Below are positions 18,575 to 27,824 of a DNA stretch of 64,000 nucleotides, in pieces; the first letter of the stretch is position 1, and each line of letters begins with the position of its first letter. The position numbers and the translations under genes were made by a program. A model generated the notes under the pieces. The model worked only from the letters and a program-made list of their open reading frames with translations. It was not told the DNA's origin and made no database searches. This DNA comes from Thermasporomyces sp036564245 (GTDB taxonomy: Bacteria; Actinomycetota; Actinomycetes; Propionibacteriales; Actinopolymorphaceae): contig DATCKU010000035.1 in assembly GCA_036564245.1 (NCBI GenBank), positions 105,642-169,641 on the forward strand. Reading direction: 5' to 3'.

Positions 18575-20362
18575 TCACAGGTCGACGATGCGTGAGATCA
18601 GCCAGCTGTCGGAGGTCTCCCCCGGCGTTCTCACCAGGGTGATCTCTCGGGTCTTCCGGTCTCCTGCGGGACGTTCGACACGGCTGCCATCAGCGTCCAC
18701 GATCGTGTAGCTCTGGAGCCGGTCGACGACCTTGAGCACCACCTGGTTGCTCGTTGCGGACACGACGGCCAGGTGCTCGATGTCGAATCCGAGCCCTTCG
18801 ATGTGACATCCCAGGTCGATGCACTTCGCGATCTCGGCGCGGTCCTGCGCCAGCAGCTGCGATCCTGGCTCGTAGACCTGGGTCAAGAGCTGGGGGTCGT
18901 TCCTCTCGTACGCCATTGCGCGCCGAGCGTCCAACTCCGCCAGGACGTCATACCAGCGACGCTCCACGGAGGAGAGGCCCACCGGCACGTCACGGGGTGG
19001 CGGAACCGTCGACGGAGCCGTGGTCGGCTCTGCTGACTGCGACGGGACACCACCCCGACGTACGCCCTGGGAGCCGTTGGCGGGCTCGGCTGTCTCATCC
19101 GGCCGGTGGGACGCCGCTCCTCCGGCCTTGGCAGGGTTCTCACCTTGCGCGGCGGTCCGTGACGTGGGAGCGACAGACGGCGACTGCTGAGCCCACACGA
19201 CACCCACCACGACGGCAGCCGCGAGCAGGATGGCGCCGATTCCGCCAGCGACCAGCAGTCGGACAGGAGACGGGCCGGCAGGGTCGTCGTCCAGCATGGG
19301 TTCGGCCGGATCCACCATGCCGTGACCGCCCATGTCATCAGGTGCGGGCGAAGGCGCAACGGCGTGCGCGGTCGCCGCAACGCTCGGTGGACGTGGTGGA
19401 GCTAGCGGACTGCCCGCCACTCCGGCACCGGACTGCACACCGGCAGTCAGGGTGTGAACGAACGGATCCTGTGACGAGACCGCCTCGACGGTACGGGCGG
19501 ACGCATCAGTGAGCACCAACCCGATCGGGAACCGAACCGGCGCCGGGTCGCAGGCGGCGTAGACCGCAGCGGCGAATTCCTCGGCTGTCGGTCTGCCACC
19601 TGGAGCGGGATCCAAGCCGGCCTCGACGACACGCACCAGGCCGGGTGGCAGGTCGGGCGAGACCTCTGTGAGCGCCCGCCGGTGCTGGCCGGGAAGCGCC
19701 GGGATCCCTGTGAGCGTGGCGTGGCAGACGGCCGCCAAGCCGTAGACGTCACCTGCGGACCCCGGCCGGATCGTTTCGGCGGGATCGGCATAACCCGAGG
19801 GTGCGGTGACCCTCTCCGCGAGAGCCAGCAACCCGACGTCGAGCAGGAGAGGTCTGCCCTCGGCGGTGAAGTGGATCGACGCGGGCGTCAGGTCACCATG
19901 CACGAGTCCATGCCCGTGCGATGCCGCCAGGGCCTCGGCGATCGGCCCGGCGATCGTCACCACCTCGCCGGGATCGAGTGCGCCACGACCACGCATCAGC
20001 TGGTCGAGACTGCCGCCGTCGGCGTACTCGAGCACCAGCACCGCACCGTCCCCGTCTGGAATGGTCTCCTGCACCCATGCCAGGTGAGGGTGGCCGATCT
20101 CACGGAGCTGGCCGATCAACCGAGCGAGGTCGCGTGACTCGGCGCCAGCCCCTGGCCCGCCGGTGCGGAACTGCAGCAGCTTGAGGAGCACCCGAGCGCC
20201 CGAGCCACGGTTCCGCGCGATCCAGATGTCACCGCTCGCCGTCGTCGCGACCCACGAGTCCAGCTCGTAGCCAGGCACCCGCCGCACGGCCTCCCCGTGA
20301 CCACCTCCGGACGTACGACGGGGCGATCGACCGTCTGGGCCCTGGCGTACCTCTCTGCTCAT
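18575..20362 (-). CDS. Membrane-anchored kinase-like protein 1 (probable pseudokinase)
   Basis: 595 residues: kinase-like domain at about 25-290, low-complexity linker, one membrane helix at about 368-391 (LLVAGGIGAILLAAAVVVGV) and an extracellular domain at about 460-595. The glycine loop is absent (SWVATTASGDIWIAR). A Lys is kept (RVLLKLLQF). The catalytic loop is HGDLTPASIHF, so HRD is HGD and the metal-binding Asn is Ser, and DFG is DVG. Reduced or no catalysis is likely. The extracellular domain is homologous to those of the two neighbouring proteins (DRLQSYTIVDADGSR matches QLQPY in the others). ATG 20362 is preferred to an upstream in-frame ATG. Confidence 0.8.
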   Translation of the reverse strand: MSREVRQGPDGRSPRRTSGGGHGEAVRRVPGYELDSWVATTASGDIWIARNRGSGARVLLKLLQFRTGGPGAGAESRDLARLIGQLREIGHPHLAWVQETIPDGDGAVLVLEYADGGSLDQLMRGRGALDPGEVVTIAGPIAEALAASHGHGLVHGDLTPASIHFTAEGRPLLLDVGLLALAERVTAPSGYADPAETIRPGSAGDVYGLAAVCHATLTGIPALPGQHRRALTEVSPDLPPGLVRVVEAGLDPAPGGRPTAEEFAAAVYAACDPAPVRFPIGLVLTDASARTVEAVSSQDPFVHTLTAGVQSGAGVAGSPLAPPRPPSVAATAHAVAPSPAPDDMGGHGMVDPAEPMLDDDPAGPSPVRLLVAGGIGAILLAAAVVVGVVWAQQSPSVAPTSRTAAQGENPAKAGGAASHRPDETAEPANGSQGVRRGGVPSQSAEPTTAPSTVPPPRDVPVGLSSVERRWYDVLAELDARRAMAYERNDPQLLTQVYEPGSQLLAQDRAEIAKCIDLGCHIEGLGFDIEHLAVVSATSNQVVLKVVDRLQSYTIVDADGSRVERPAGDRKTREITLVRTPGETSDSWLISRIVDL

Positions 20363-20482
20363 AGGCCCACAGCCTTCCAGATCTTGGCTACGACGTGTCG
20401 CTGCTTGTCCACAGGCCACGGTTTTCCACAAGCGAGTGCCCCACGACCTGAGAGAGCAGGCGCGACAGCACGCTCTGCTCCG

Positions 20483-22012
20483 TCAACGCAGCTCGCGACT
20501 CTGCGCGATGAGCCACCCTCCTCGCCCGTCCGGTACGAGCGTCATCCGGAACTGCTTCGGCGATCCACCACGGTGCGGATAGAGCTGCCCATCGATCTTC
20601 AGTTCGTACGGCTGGAGTTGGCTCACGACGTCGACCACCACCCGCTCCGGGTCGTTGGACACCACGTCGAGCGAGAGGATCGGCGTCCGCAGCCCGACCA
20701 CGCTCGTGACACCCTGCCGTTTGTGGAGCCGCATCAGGTCGCGCTCCTCCGCCAAGGCGTCCGAGCCCTCCACGTAGACCGTGGTCAGCAGCTTCTCGTC
20801 GAGGCGGCGCCAGGCTCGAGAACGGCGCTGATCGAGGGTCGTGAGGACCCGGGTCCAGCGGCGCTCAGCGTCGGTTGCAGCTGGCGTCTCGGGTTGCTTC
20901 GTGCTGGTGGGGGATGTCGTCGGATCTGGGTCGCTCCCCGGCCCGGCAAGCGCCTGCCAACCGAGAAAGCCAGCGACACCAACTCCAGCCAGGAGGACCG
21001 GCACAACGACGAGCAGTGCCAGGACTGCCCGTCTGCGCGGCGCCGACCCGTCATCCGGCTCCCGCTCCGGCTCGCCCGGCCCGCTCATGCCGGGCAGCGC
21101 CGTCGGAGTACGGACACCCCGAGAACTCTGCCGCGGGTCGGGAGTGGCCTGCCAACTGCCGACCGGACCGCGCGGCGGGCTGACGGCAGGCGACCTCGTA
21201 GCCACCCCGGGTCCGCCGGCATGGGAACGTCCCGAGGGCGCGATGGTGGTGCCACCGGGAAACCGGACCGGCGCAGCCGGACAAGCCGCCGCGAGCTGAC
21301 CCGCGATCTGCGTGACACTCATCCGCTGCCCGGGCTGAGGGAGCAGACCGGCTTCGATGACGTGCGCCAAGGTGGCTGGAACACCTGGAGCAACTTGGTG
21401 CAAGGGCCGATGGCTTGGGCCAGGAGGGTTGCCAGTCAGCGCGGCATAGCACACGGCCGCCAAGCTGAAGACGTCTCCGGCCGGTGTGGTCCGGCCGCGT
21501 GGGTCAGGATCCTGGAAACCGTGCTCGACCTGATCATCCAGGTTGAGCAGCCGAAGCAGGCCGACATCGGAAAGCCGCGGTGTGCCGTCGTCCGACAACA
21601 GCACGTTGTCCGGTGTCACGTCGCCGTGCACCAGCCCGCGGGAGTGCAGTGCGGCCAGGGCGTCCGCCATGGCAGTGCCCACCGTGACGACCTCACCTGG
21701 ATCCAGCGTGCCGCGCGCAAGGAGCAGCTGGCCGAGGCTGCCTCCGGCGGCGTAGTCGAGGACGAAGACGAGCTGGTCCTCGTACGGCAGCATCTCCCGA
21801 ACCGGCACGACGCCGGGATGGTTCAGCGACTGCACCGCATCGACCAGCCGTCGCGCCTCCTCGTGTGCCGAGGCGCTGCGCGGCTGGACCCGCTTCAGCG
21901 CAACCTGCTCACCAGACGACAGTTCCCGGGCAAGCCAGACCTCGCCCGCCGGGCCAGTGCCGAGCAGACCCTCGATGTCGTACCCATCGACCTGGAAGTC
22001 GCCGCCCTGCAT
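20483..22012 (-). CDS. Membrane-anchored Ser/Thr kinase-like protein 2
   Basis: 509 residues, the most complete kinase of the three. The glycine loop GTGPAGEVWLAR, Lys in QVALKRVQ, catalytic loop HGDVTPDNVLL (Asp and Asn kept, HGD for HRD) and DVG for DFG are visible. A membrane helix lies at about residues 327-354 and an extracellular domain of about 130 residues follows, with a QLQPYELKIDG motif shared with its neighbours. It would sense something outside and phosphorylate Ser/Thr inside, if active. It lies 57 bases after protein 3 and 120 before protein 1 on the same strand. Confidence 0.82.
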   Translation of the reverse strand: MQGGDFQVDGYDIEGLLGTGPAGEVWLARELSSGEQVALKRVQPRSASAHEEARRLVDAVQSLNHPGVVPVREMLPYEDQLVFVLDYAAGGSLGQLLLARGTLDPGEVVTVGTAMADALAALHSRGLVHGDVTPDNVLLSDDGTPRLSDVGLLRLLNLDDQVEHGFQDPDPRGRTTPAGDVFSLAAVCYAALTGNPPGPSHRPLHQVAPGVPATLAHVIEAGLLPQPGQRMSVTQIAGQLAAACPAAPVRFPGGTTIAPSGRSHAGGPGVATRSPAVSPPRGPVGSWQATPDPRQSSRGVRTPTALPGMSGPGEPEREPDDGSAPRRRAVLALLVVVPVLLAGVGVAGFLGWQALAGPGSDPDPTTSPTSTKQPETPAATDAERRWTRVLTTLDQRRSRAWRRLDEKLLTTVYVEGSDALAEERDLMRLHKRQGVTSVVGLRTPILSLDVVSNDPERVVVDVVSQLQPYELKIDGQLYPHRGGSPKQFRMTLVPDGRGGWLIAQSRELR

Positions 22013-22069
22013 TCGCCCAACCTAGCGCCTGAGCAAGAAGGTCTTTTTCGTGGATCGGGGGTCACTCCC

Positions 22070-23860
22070 CTAGGACGACCCAGGTTTACACACCTTCACT
22101 TCTGGGCCGGGCGAGGGCCCGATCGGCCACTCTCGGTCGATCCGCCACGCCGTACTGCCTTCGAGCGGCACGATCTCGACCATCCATCTCTCCTTCTGCC
22201 CACCAGGGCAGACCCGCCGCTCGCCGTTCGACATGACCACCATGTAGGGCTGGAGCTGGCGTTCGACCTCGAAGACCGCAGAGGTCGAGTCCTGCCTGTC
22301 GGTGCGGAAAACCGTGATGTAGCGCTTGAGACCGATCACGCTCTCCGCGCCCTGCCGTGCAAGCTCCACCATGTACTGGCTGTCCTTCTTGTAGGCCGGC
22401 GAATCCGGGATGTAGAGCTTGGTGAGCAGGTCGGGATCGTTGTGGGCGAACGCGTCCGCCCGACGCTCCTCGAACAGCAGGAAGTTCTTCCACCACCGTA
22501 TGGTGAACTCCCCGGTGAGTGACGGTGTCGGCGTCGGTTTGGGACTCGGGGTCGTCGGTGTGCTCTTCGGACGCGGCGTGTCTTTCGCCGTGGGTTCTGC
22601 CGGCTCGCCACCCACCATCCGCCACACGACGATCGCCGCGACGACTGCCAGAACGACCACCAGTACGCCTGCGATCAACGCGATCGGAGGCCTCGGCGGC
22701 GAGCCGTACTCCGAGCTCGTGTACTCGATACGTTCCGGGCCACCGTCACCTGGGCCAGTGGCCCGACGCAGCGGTACGCCCTCTCGCGGACCGGGCACGG
22801 GAGCGAACCGCGTGGGCTGCGGGGCACGGCTGGAGTCGGCGGCCGGCATGGGCGGCGCGACGTACGGCGCAGGAGGCGGTTCGGCAGGCCGCCCTGACTC
22901 GTGGTGGACCGCGTCATCAGGCGTTGCCTCGTCGGCCGTCTCACCTCGACTCGGTTCCCGCGTACCGGCGTCGCTTGGCGGTGTCGGCTCGTACGGGAAG
23001 GTGGGCTCGCTGGGTTTTGCAGGCTCCGGTTGCCAGGGGTCCATGACCGCTTCCGGGCTGTACGGTCGCGGAGACTCGGCCTGCGCCATCCCTTCAGGCA
23101 GTCGTACCGGCGTCCTCTGCGCCGCCGAATCGAGCAACGCACCGAACTGCGCCATGTGCGGACGCATGTCCCAGGCCTCCTGCAGGCCCGCCTGGATGGC
23201 GTGGGCGAGGCCGGGTGGCACGCCGGGGGCGACCTGGTGCACCGGTCGCTGCTGCCCAGGCCGAGGGATGAGACCCGTCAAAGCGGTGTAGCAGATCGCC
23301 GCCAGGCTGTAGACATCTCCGGCCGGAGTCGGGTCCGAACCCGGGGGTTCGGCGGGATCGGCGTACGGACGGTTCTCGAAACCCTCCACGGGAGCCGCGA
23401 TGCGCCCGAATCCGATGTCGGTCACCAACGGACTTCCGTCGGGTGTGAAGAGGATGTCTTCCGGCCGCAGGTCACCGTGAACGAGACCGCGTTCATGAGC
23501 TGCGGCAAGGGCCTCCGCGACGACGGCGCCGGTGGTGACCACCTCGCCGGGGTCGAGAGTGCCGCGGACCAGCAGGAGCTGTTCGAGGCTCCCGCCTTCG
23601 ACGTGATCGAGAACGAAGACGAGCTCGTCGTCGTACGGAATGAGTTCGTGGATCCTGCGTACTCGTGGATGGTTGAGAGCCGCGAGCCGGTCTACCAGCC
23701 GCCGCGCGGCGTCGACAGCCCTCGCGTCGCGAGGCTGGACACGGTGCAGTGCCACGTGGACGCCTGAGGTGTTCTCGCGGGCCAGCCAGGTTTCACCCGT
23801 GGGCCCGGCACCCAGCAGCCCTTCGATCTCGTATCCCTCAACATCGAAGTCGCTCCGCAC
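22070..23860 (-). CDS. Membrane-anchored kinase-like protein 3 (probable pseudokinase)
   Basis: 596 residues. The glycine loop is intact (GAGPTGETWLAR), but the ATP-anchoring Lys is His (HVALHRVQ) and the catalytic-loop Asn is Asp (HGDLRPEDILF); DFG is DIG. A long Pro-rich cytoplasmic linker is followed by a membrane helix at about 390-415 (ALIAGVLVVVLAVVAAIVVW). An extracellular domain with RQLQPYMVVMSNGERR follows. Loss of the Lys makes it a likely pseudokinase. It is the first gene of the three-gene run, divergent from lipB. Confidence 0.8.
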   Translation of the reverse strand: MRSDFDVEGYEIEGLLGAGPTGETWLARENTSGVHVALHRVQPRDARAVDAARRLVDRLAALNHPRVRRIHELIPYDDELVFVLDHVEGGSLEQLLLVRGTLDPGEVVTTGAVVAEALAAAHERGLVHGDLRPEDILFTPDGSPLVTDIGFGRIAAPVEGFENRPYADPAEPPGSDPTPAGDVYSLAAICYTALTGLIPRPGQQRPVHQVAPGVPPGLAHAIQAGLQEAWDMRPHMAQFGALLDSAAQRTPVRLPEGMAQAESPRPYSPEAVMDPWQPEPAKPSEPTFPYEPTPPSDAGTREPSRGETADEATPDDAVHHESGRPAEPPPAPYVAPPMPAADSSRAPQPTRFAPVPGPREGVPLRRATGPGDGGPERIEYTSSEYGSPPRPPIALIAGVLVVVLAVVAAIVVWRMVGGEPAEPTAKDTPRPKSTPTTPSPKPTPTPSLTGEFTIRWWKNFLLFEERRADAFAHNDPDLLTKLYIPDSPAYKKDSQYMVELARQGAESVIGLKRYITVFRTDRQDSTSAVFEVERQLQPYMVVMSNGERRVCPGGQKERWMVEIVPLEGSTAWRIDREWPIGPSPGPEVKVCKPGSS

Positions 23861-24290
23861 GGTTCACGCCTTCCAGACTTTTGGCTCGTGGCAGGATCGG
23901 CTGCGGGCGTCGCCTTCATGCTCGCCGACGAGACCTTGCGAGATCAACAAACCTACTGCGTCCGTCCGAGGAAGCTACTCCAGACTCCCGGCTCTGGGTG
24001 CGCAGGCGGCCTCCGGCGTCTCCGAGGCTCCCCTACCCAGCGCGGGCTCACCCCTCGTGGCCCCGCGGCCCGGAACCCTGCCGCGGCACACTCTAGTCCC
24101 GGCAACCGTGCCGGGGAGCCCTCGCCACAGCCCTCCTTCATCGCGCATCGCGAACGACCCGATACGGCAGGTTGTGGTCGCCGGTGCCTCCGCCGCCGGG
24201 TGCCAGCGGTGACTGACCCCGCTCGGTACCGCCCGTCAATTCGCTGCAGGGTCCTCCGACACGCTCGAGGCCGCCGTAGTCTGGGTAGAC
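23861..24290 (+). promoter_or_regulatory. Divergent intergenic region, lipB promoter
   Basis: 430 bases without a credible gene between two divergent genes. A TAGTCT -10 at 24277-24282 ends eight bases before the lipB ATG and no ribosome site is present, so lipB mRNA is probably leaderless. A promoter for the kinase run should also lie here; I could not place it. Confidence 0.5.
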
Positions 24291-24962
24291 ATGGCCAACC
24301 CTCGGTTCATCCATGCCGGATTCGGTGCCGACGCGGTGGATTACCACGCCGCATGGTCCTGGCAGCGGCAGCTGCATGCTGACCGGGTTGCCGGACACGT
24401 ACCGGACTCCGTTCTGTTGCTCGAGCACCAGGCCGTCTACACGGCCGGCAAGCGCACGCTGCCCTTCGAGCGCCCGGTGGACGCCGACGGCACTCCCGTC
24501 GTCGACGTCGATCGGGGCGGCAAGATCACGTGGCATGGCCCGGGTCAGCTGGTCGGCTACCCGATCGTCCAGCTCCCAGAGCCAGTCGACGTCGTGGCGT
24601 TCGTCCGCCGACTCGAGGAAGCGCTCATGGAGGTCTGCGCTGAGGTTGGTCTGAAGACCACGCAGATACCGGGCCGCAGCGGGGTCTGGGTTGCAGCCGA
24701 CGATCGCGGCCCCGACCGCAAGGTGGCCGCAATCGGCCTTCGCGTAGCACGGGGAGTGACCATGCACGGCTTCGCGCTGAACTGTGACTGCGACCTCTCC
24801 GCGTACGACAAGATCGTGCCGTGTGGCTTGTCCGACGCCGGCGTGACCTCGCTGACCGCCGAACTCGGCTATCGCGTGACCGTCGCCGACGTCCTGGAGC
24901 CCACGGAGCGCGCCCTCACCCGCATGCTCGCGGACTCCCCCCAAGTGGCTGTGCCGTGCTGA
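24291..24962 (+). CDS. lipB: Octanoyl-ACP:protein octanoyltransferase
   Basis: 223 residues. It moves octanoyl groups from acyl carrier protein to lipoyl domains such as those of SucB, giving LipA its substrate. Visible signatures are LLEHQAVYTAGKR, RGGKITWHGPGQLVGYPIVQ, the Lys-containing KVAAIGLRVARGVTMHG, and the catalytic Cys in KIVPCGLSDAGVTSL. Length is normal. It is separated from lipA by a minus-strand NTPase gene, so lipB and lipA are not one operon here. Confidence 0.95.
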   Translation: MANPRFIHAGFGADAVDYHAAWSWQRQLHADRVAGHVPDSVLLLEHQAVYTAGKRTLPFERPVDADGTPVVDVDRGGKITWHGPGQLVGYPIVQLPEPVDVVAFVRRLEEALMEVCAEVGLKTTQIPGRSGVWVAADDRGPDRKVAAIGLRVARGVTMHGFALNCDCDLSAYDKIVPCGLSDAGVTSLTAELGYRVTVADVLEPTERALTRMLADSPQVAVPC

Positions 24963-24978
24963 TCACGTGCGCTGCCGC

Positions 24979-25020
24979 CAAAATGACCACGCATCGAGGG
25001 CGTCAGTGAGCTGTGCACGG
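24979..25020 (+). repeat. Partial copy of the AATGACC intergenic element
   Basis: AAAATGACCACGCATCGAGG resembles the first 20 bases of the element at 27730 and 45325 and lies 17 bases after the lipB stop. The hairpin half of the element is absent. Confidence 0.4.
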
Positions 25021-25106
25021 CAGGCATGCCCTGTCAAGGGCAAGGAACCCGTGCGAAGTGGAGGGCCAGTAACCCCTGCGAGCTGACCCAGGACGTGGTC
25101 TGCGGC

Positions 25107-25688
25107 TCAGTTCGTGCGAGGCGACGCCGACGACTCGGTCGTTCCCGGGAACGTCATGCCGGTGTTGCGGAACGGTACGAGCGCGAGAACTGCCGCGTGC
25201 GCGTAGTAGGCCACCCGGTCGATGACCCCACCGGTGAGCGGGCCGACCGTACCGCTCCCCCGCTTGCTGTTCTTCTGATCGAACACCCTGTCGGTTGCCT
25301 CGCCGAGCTCGACGCCTTGTCGGACCTGATCGGCGATCTCCACGGGCAGGGTGAAGGTCGCACTCCGGCTCTCGCCCTTGATCAGCTCACCCGATGGACC
25401 GGTTCCCAGGATCACCACCCAGGCCAGACACTCCAGCGCACCCTCACGCTCGGCGACGCCGCCTTCCAACCCCACCCACATGTCGGCATCCGGTACGAGC
25501 GCCCGTGCCCGCTCGGCCCGCTGCCGAGCGCCGAGCAGAGTCTGCTGATCACCGACTGGTTGCGCCGGCACCCCCGAGTCGACCTCCACCGGGAGCACGT
25601 CGACATCGTCGACGCCGAGGGCGACCCGTACCGCCTCCAGCGTGGCGCGGTGTTTCACGGGGTTGGACGAGGCGATGGCGATACGCAT
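25107..25688 (-). CDS. Inosine/xanthosine triphosphatase (DUF84/YjjX family)
   Basis: 193 residues. The family hydrolyses non-canonical purine nucleoside triphosphates (ITP, XTP) and so cleans the nucleotide pool. Motifs: N-terminal IAIASSNPVKHRATLEAV, DMWVGLEGGVAEREG, and FDQKNSKRGSGTVGPLTGGV. I chose ATG 25688, which places the conserved start at residue 2; a 20-residue upstream extension is not family-like. It is convergent with lipB and upstream divergent to lipA. Confidence 0.85.
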   Translation of the reverse strand: MRIAIASSNPVKHRATLEAVRVALGVDDVDVLPVEVDSGVPAQPVGDQQTLLGARQRAERARALVPDADMWVGLEGGVAEREGALECLAWVVILGTGPSGELIKGESRSATFTLPVEIADQVRQGVELGEATDRVFDQKNSKRGSGTVGPLTGGVIDRVAYYAHAAVLALVPFRNTGMTFPGTTESSASPRTN

Positions 25689-25861
25689 GGGCACGAGGCA
25701 CAACCTAATGGGCACAACCCACACGTCCCAACCCGGATCGGGTCGCATCCCCGCTGGCGCCCTTCAATGGACCCATCGAAGATCAAGACGGGCATTTCGT
25801 GACGACCGCGACGACAGACGTCGTACGACCACAGCTGGGTGCGCGACATAGGCTGGGTGCC

Positions 25862-26866
25862 GTGACTGCTGTGGCTCCGGAGGGACGCAAGCTGCTGCGC
25901 CTAGAGGTGCGTAACAGCCAGACTCCGATCGAGAAGAAACCGCCGTGGATCAAGACTCGGGCCCGAATGGGTCCTGCGTACACCGAGCTTCGCAACCTGG
26001 TCCAGCGCGAGCAGCTCCACACGGTCTGCCAGGAGGCCGGGTGTCCCAACATCTTCGAGTGCTGGGAGGACCGCGAGGCCACGTTCCTCATCGGCGGTGA
26101 CCAGTGCACCCGCCGGTGCGACTTCTGCCAGATCGACACCGGCAAGCCGGCGGAGTTCGACCGCGACGAGCCGCGCCGGGTCGCCGAGAGCGTGCGCACC
26201 ATGCAGCTGCGCTACGCCACCGTGACCGGCGTCTGCCGGGACGACCTGGAGGACGAGGGTGCGTGGCTCTACGCGGAGACGGTCCGGCAAATCCACGCGC
26301 AGAATCCCGGCTGCGGGGTCGAGCTGCTGGCCCCCGACTTCTCCGGGCGGCCGGAGCTTTTGACCGAAGTGTTCGAGTCGCTGCCGGAGGTCTTCGCCCA
26401 CAACATCGAGACCGTGCCGCGCATCTTCCGGAGCATCCGCCCGGGCTTCCGCTACGCCCGCTCGCTCGACGTGCTGCGTCGGGCGCGCGAGTTCGGTCTC
26501 GTCACCAAGTCCAACCTGATGCTCGGCATGGGCGAGGAGCGTCACGAGATCACGGCGGCGATGCGGGACTTGCTCGATGCCGGATGCGAGCTGTTGACGA
26601 TCACGCAGTACCTGCGCCCGTCCATACGCCACCACCCGGTCGTGCGGTGGGTGCGACCCGAGGAGTTCGTCGAGTTGCGTGAGGAAGCGCTGGAGCTCGG
26701 GTTCGCCGGTGTGATGTCGGGTCCACTGGTGCGGTCGTCGTATCGTGCCGGTCGTCTCTACCGCCAGGCGCTGGAGTCGCGCCGGCTCAACGTCGAGTCC
26801 CATCGGACGTTGGGCGCGGGCTCGGACGGCAGCACGTCATCCACGCTGGAGCCACAGCTGTCGTAA
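25862..26866 (+). CDS. lipA: Lipoyl synthase
   Basis: 334 residues. This radical SAM enzyme inserts two sulfurs into octanoyl-lysine on E2 and H proteins. The auxiliary cluster motif CQEAGCPNIFEC and the radical SAM motif CTRRCDFC are both present, along with the C-terminal RSSYRAGR that ligates the auxiliary cluster. GTG 25862 matches the usual actinobacterial N-terminus (AVAPEGRKLLRLEVRNSQTP); another GTG 63 bases upstream is in frame but less family-like. It works with LipB and serves SucB encoded in the same window. Confidence 0.95.
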   Translation: MTAVAPEGRKLLRLEVRNSQTPIEKKPPWIKTRARMGPAYTELRNLVQREQLHTVCQEAGCPNIFECWEDREATFLIGGDQCTRRCDFCQIDTGKPAEFDRDEPRRVAESVRTMQLRYATVTGVCRDDLEDEGAWLYAETVRQIHAQNPGCGVELLAPDFSGRPELLTEVFESLPEVFAHNIETVPRIFRSIRPGFRYARSLDVLRRAREFGLVTKSNLMLGMGEERHEITAAMRDLLDAGCELLTITQYLRPSIRHHPVVRWVRPEEFVELREEALELGFAGVMSGPLVRSSYRAGRLYRQALESRRLNVESHRTLGAGSDGSTSSTLEPQLS

Positions 26867-26875
26867 GGTCTGCGG

Positions 26876-26985
26876 TGTCTCGTACGGACGTACGTTTCGT
26901 ACCAGCCATCGCGTAGGCCCATACGTACGGGGTTCCTACGGACATGCGTACGAAGCCCGTAGGCCGCGTCGTACGAAGCAGCGAG
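26876..26985. other. CGTACG-rich upstream region of the DUF4191 gene
   Basis: Five copies of the palindrome CGTACG lie in about 110 bases, three of them in the context GTACGAA or its complement. The region holds no gene and precedes a membrane-protein gene by 35 bases. It may contain the promoter. Confidence 0.45.
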
Positions 26986-27020
26986 CACGAGAACGAACGA
27001 AAGGACGGCAAACGCCACTC

Positions 27021-27728
27021 ATGGCAAAGCGAGACGCAAGCCGCGGCACAGACGACAAGAAGCCCGGTCGGATCGCACAGATCCGTGCCGCGTACCAGAT
27101 CACCAAGGAGGCACAGCCGCGCATCGGGCTGATCCTCGCCGGCCTGTTCTTCGGCGTCCTGGCCGTCTTCGTCATCGTGGGCTTGCTGCTCGACAGCCCG
27201 CTCTTCTGGAGCCTCACCGGCATTCCGTTCGCGTTCCTCGTCACCATGGTGGTCTTCGGCCGGCGTGTGGAGAAGGCGGCGTACGCCCGGCTGGAAGGCC
27301 AGATCGGTGCCGCGGCCAACGCGCTGTCCACGCTGCGTCGCGGATGGACCGTCGATCCAGCCATCGCCGTCACCCGCAACCAGGACGTCGTACACCGCGT
27401 CGTCGGTCGCCCGGGAATCATCCTGGTCGGCGAGGGTGCTCCGACGCGGATCGGCAACCTGCTCGCCAACGAGAAGCGCAAGCACGCCCGGGTGGCACCC
27501 GACACCCCCATCTACGACATCATCGTCGGCGAGGGCGAGAACCGCGTTCCGCTGCCCAAGCTCACCAAGCACGTGATGAAGCTGCCGCGCAACCTGCGAC
27601 CCGCGGACGTCACCGAGGTGCTGTTCCGGCTCAAGGCGTTGTCGGCGAACCGGCAGCAGCTGCCGATCCCGAAGGGCCCGCTGCCGAAGAACTTCAAGCT
27701 CCCGCCGGGTACACCCCGCCCCCGTTAA
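27021..27728 (+). CDS. DUF4191 membrane protein
   Basis: 235 residues with two adjacent membrane helices at about 37-80 (IGLILAGLFFGVLAVFVIVG, then FLVTMVVFG) and a soluble C-terminal domain. The family is conserved in actinobacteria directly after lipA, and this position is kept here; its function is unknown. The C-terminal domain includes RPGIILVGEGAPTRIGNLLA and a basic tail. ATG 27021 was chosen because the conserved N-terminus starts there. Confidence 0.85.
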   Translation: MAKRDASRGTDDKKPGRIAQIRAAYQITKEAQPRIGLILAGLFFGVLAVFVIVGLLLDSPLFWSLTGIPFAFLVTMVVFGRRVEKAAYARLEGQIGAAANALSTLRRGWTVDPAIAVTRNQDVVHRVVGRPGIILVGEGAPTRIGNLLANEKRKHARVAPDTPIYDIIVGEGENRVPLPKLTKHVMKLPRNLRPADVTEVLFRLKALSANRQQLPIPKGPLPKNFKLPPGTPRPR

Positions 27729-27729
27729 C

Positions 27730-27802
27730 AAAATGACCATGTGCACTACGTGAGCCGGAGGTGCACTACGCGCCGGCACGTGTTACACCCCCAAATCGCC
27801 TG
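27730..27802 (+). repeat. AATGACC intergenic element, copy A
   Basis: Starts two bases after the DUF4191 stop. It shares AAATGACCATGTGCACTACG with copy B, then a degenerate hairpin (GGTGCACTACGCG / CACGTGTTACACC) and CCCCCAAATCGCCTG. It lies between convergent genes and may terminate transcription in both directions. Confidence 0.75.
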
Positions 27803-27824
27803 TTTCGAGCTCGCCTGTTCGACC

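Noticed and set aside
20297..22522. Plus-strand open frame of 741 codons
   Set aside because: It is antisense to kinase-like proteins 1 and 2, has no family motif, and reflects GC-rich codon bias; the minus-strand genes have clear domains.
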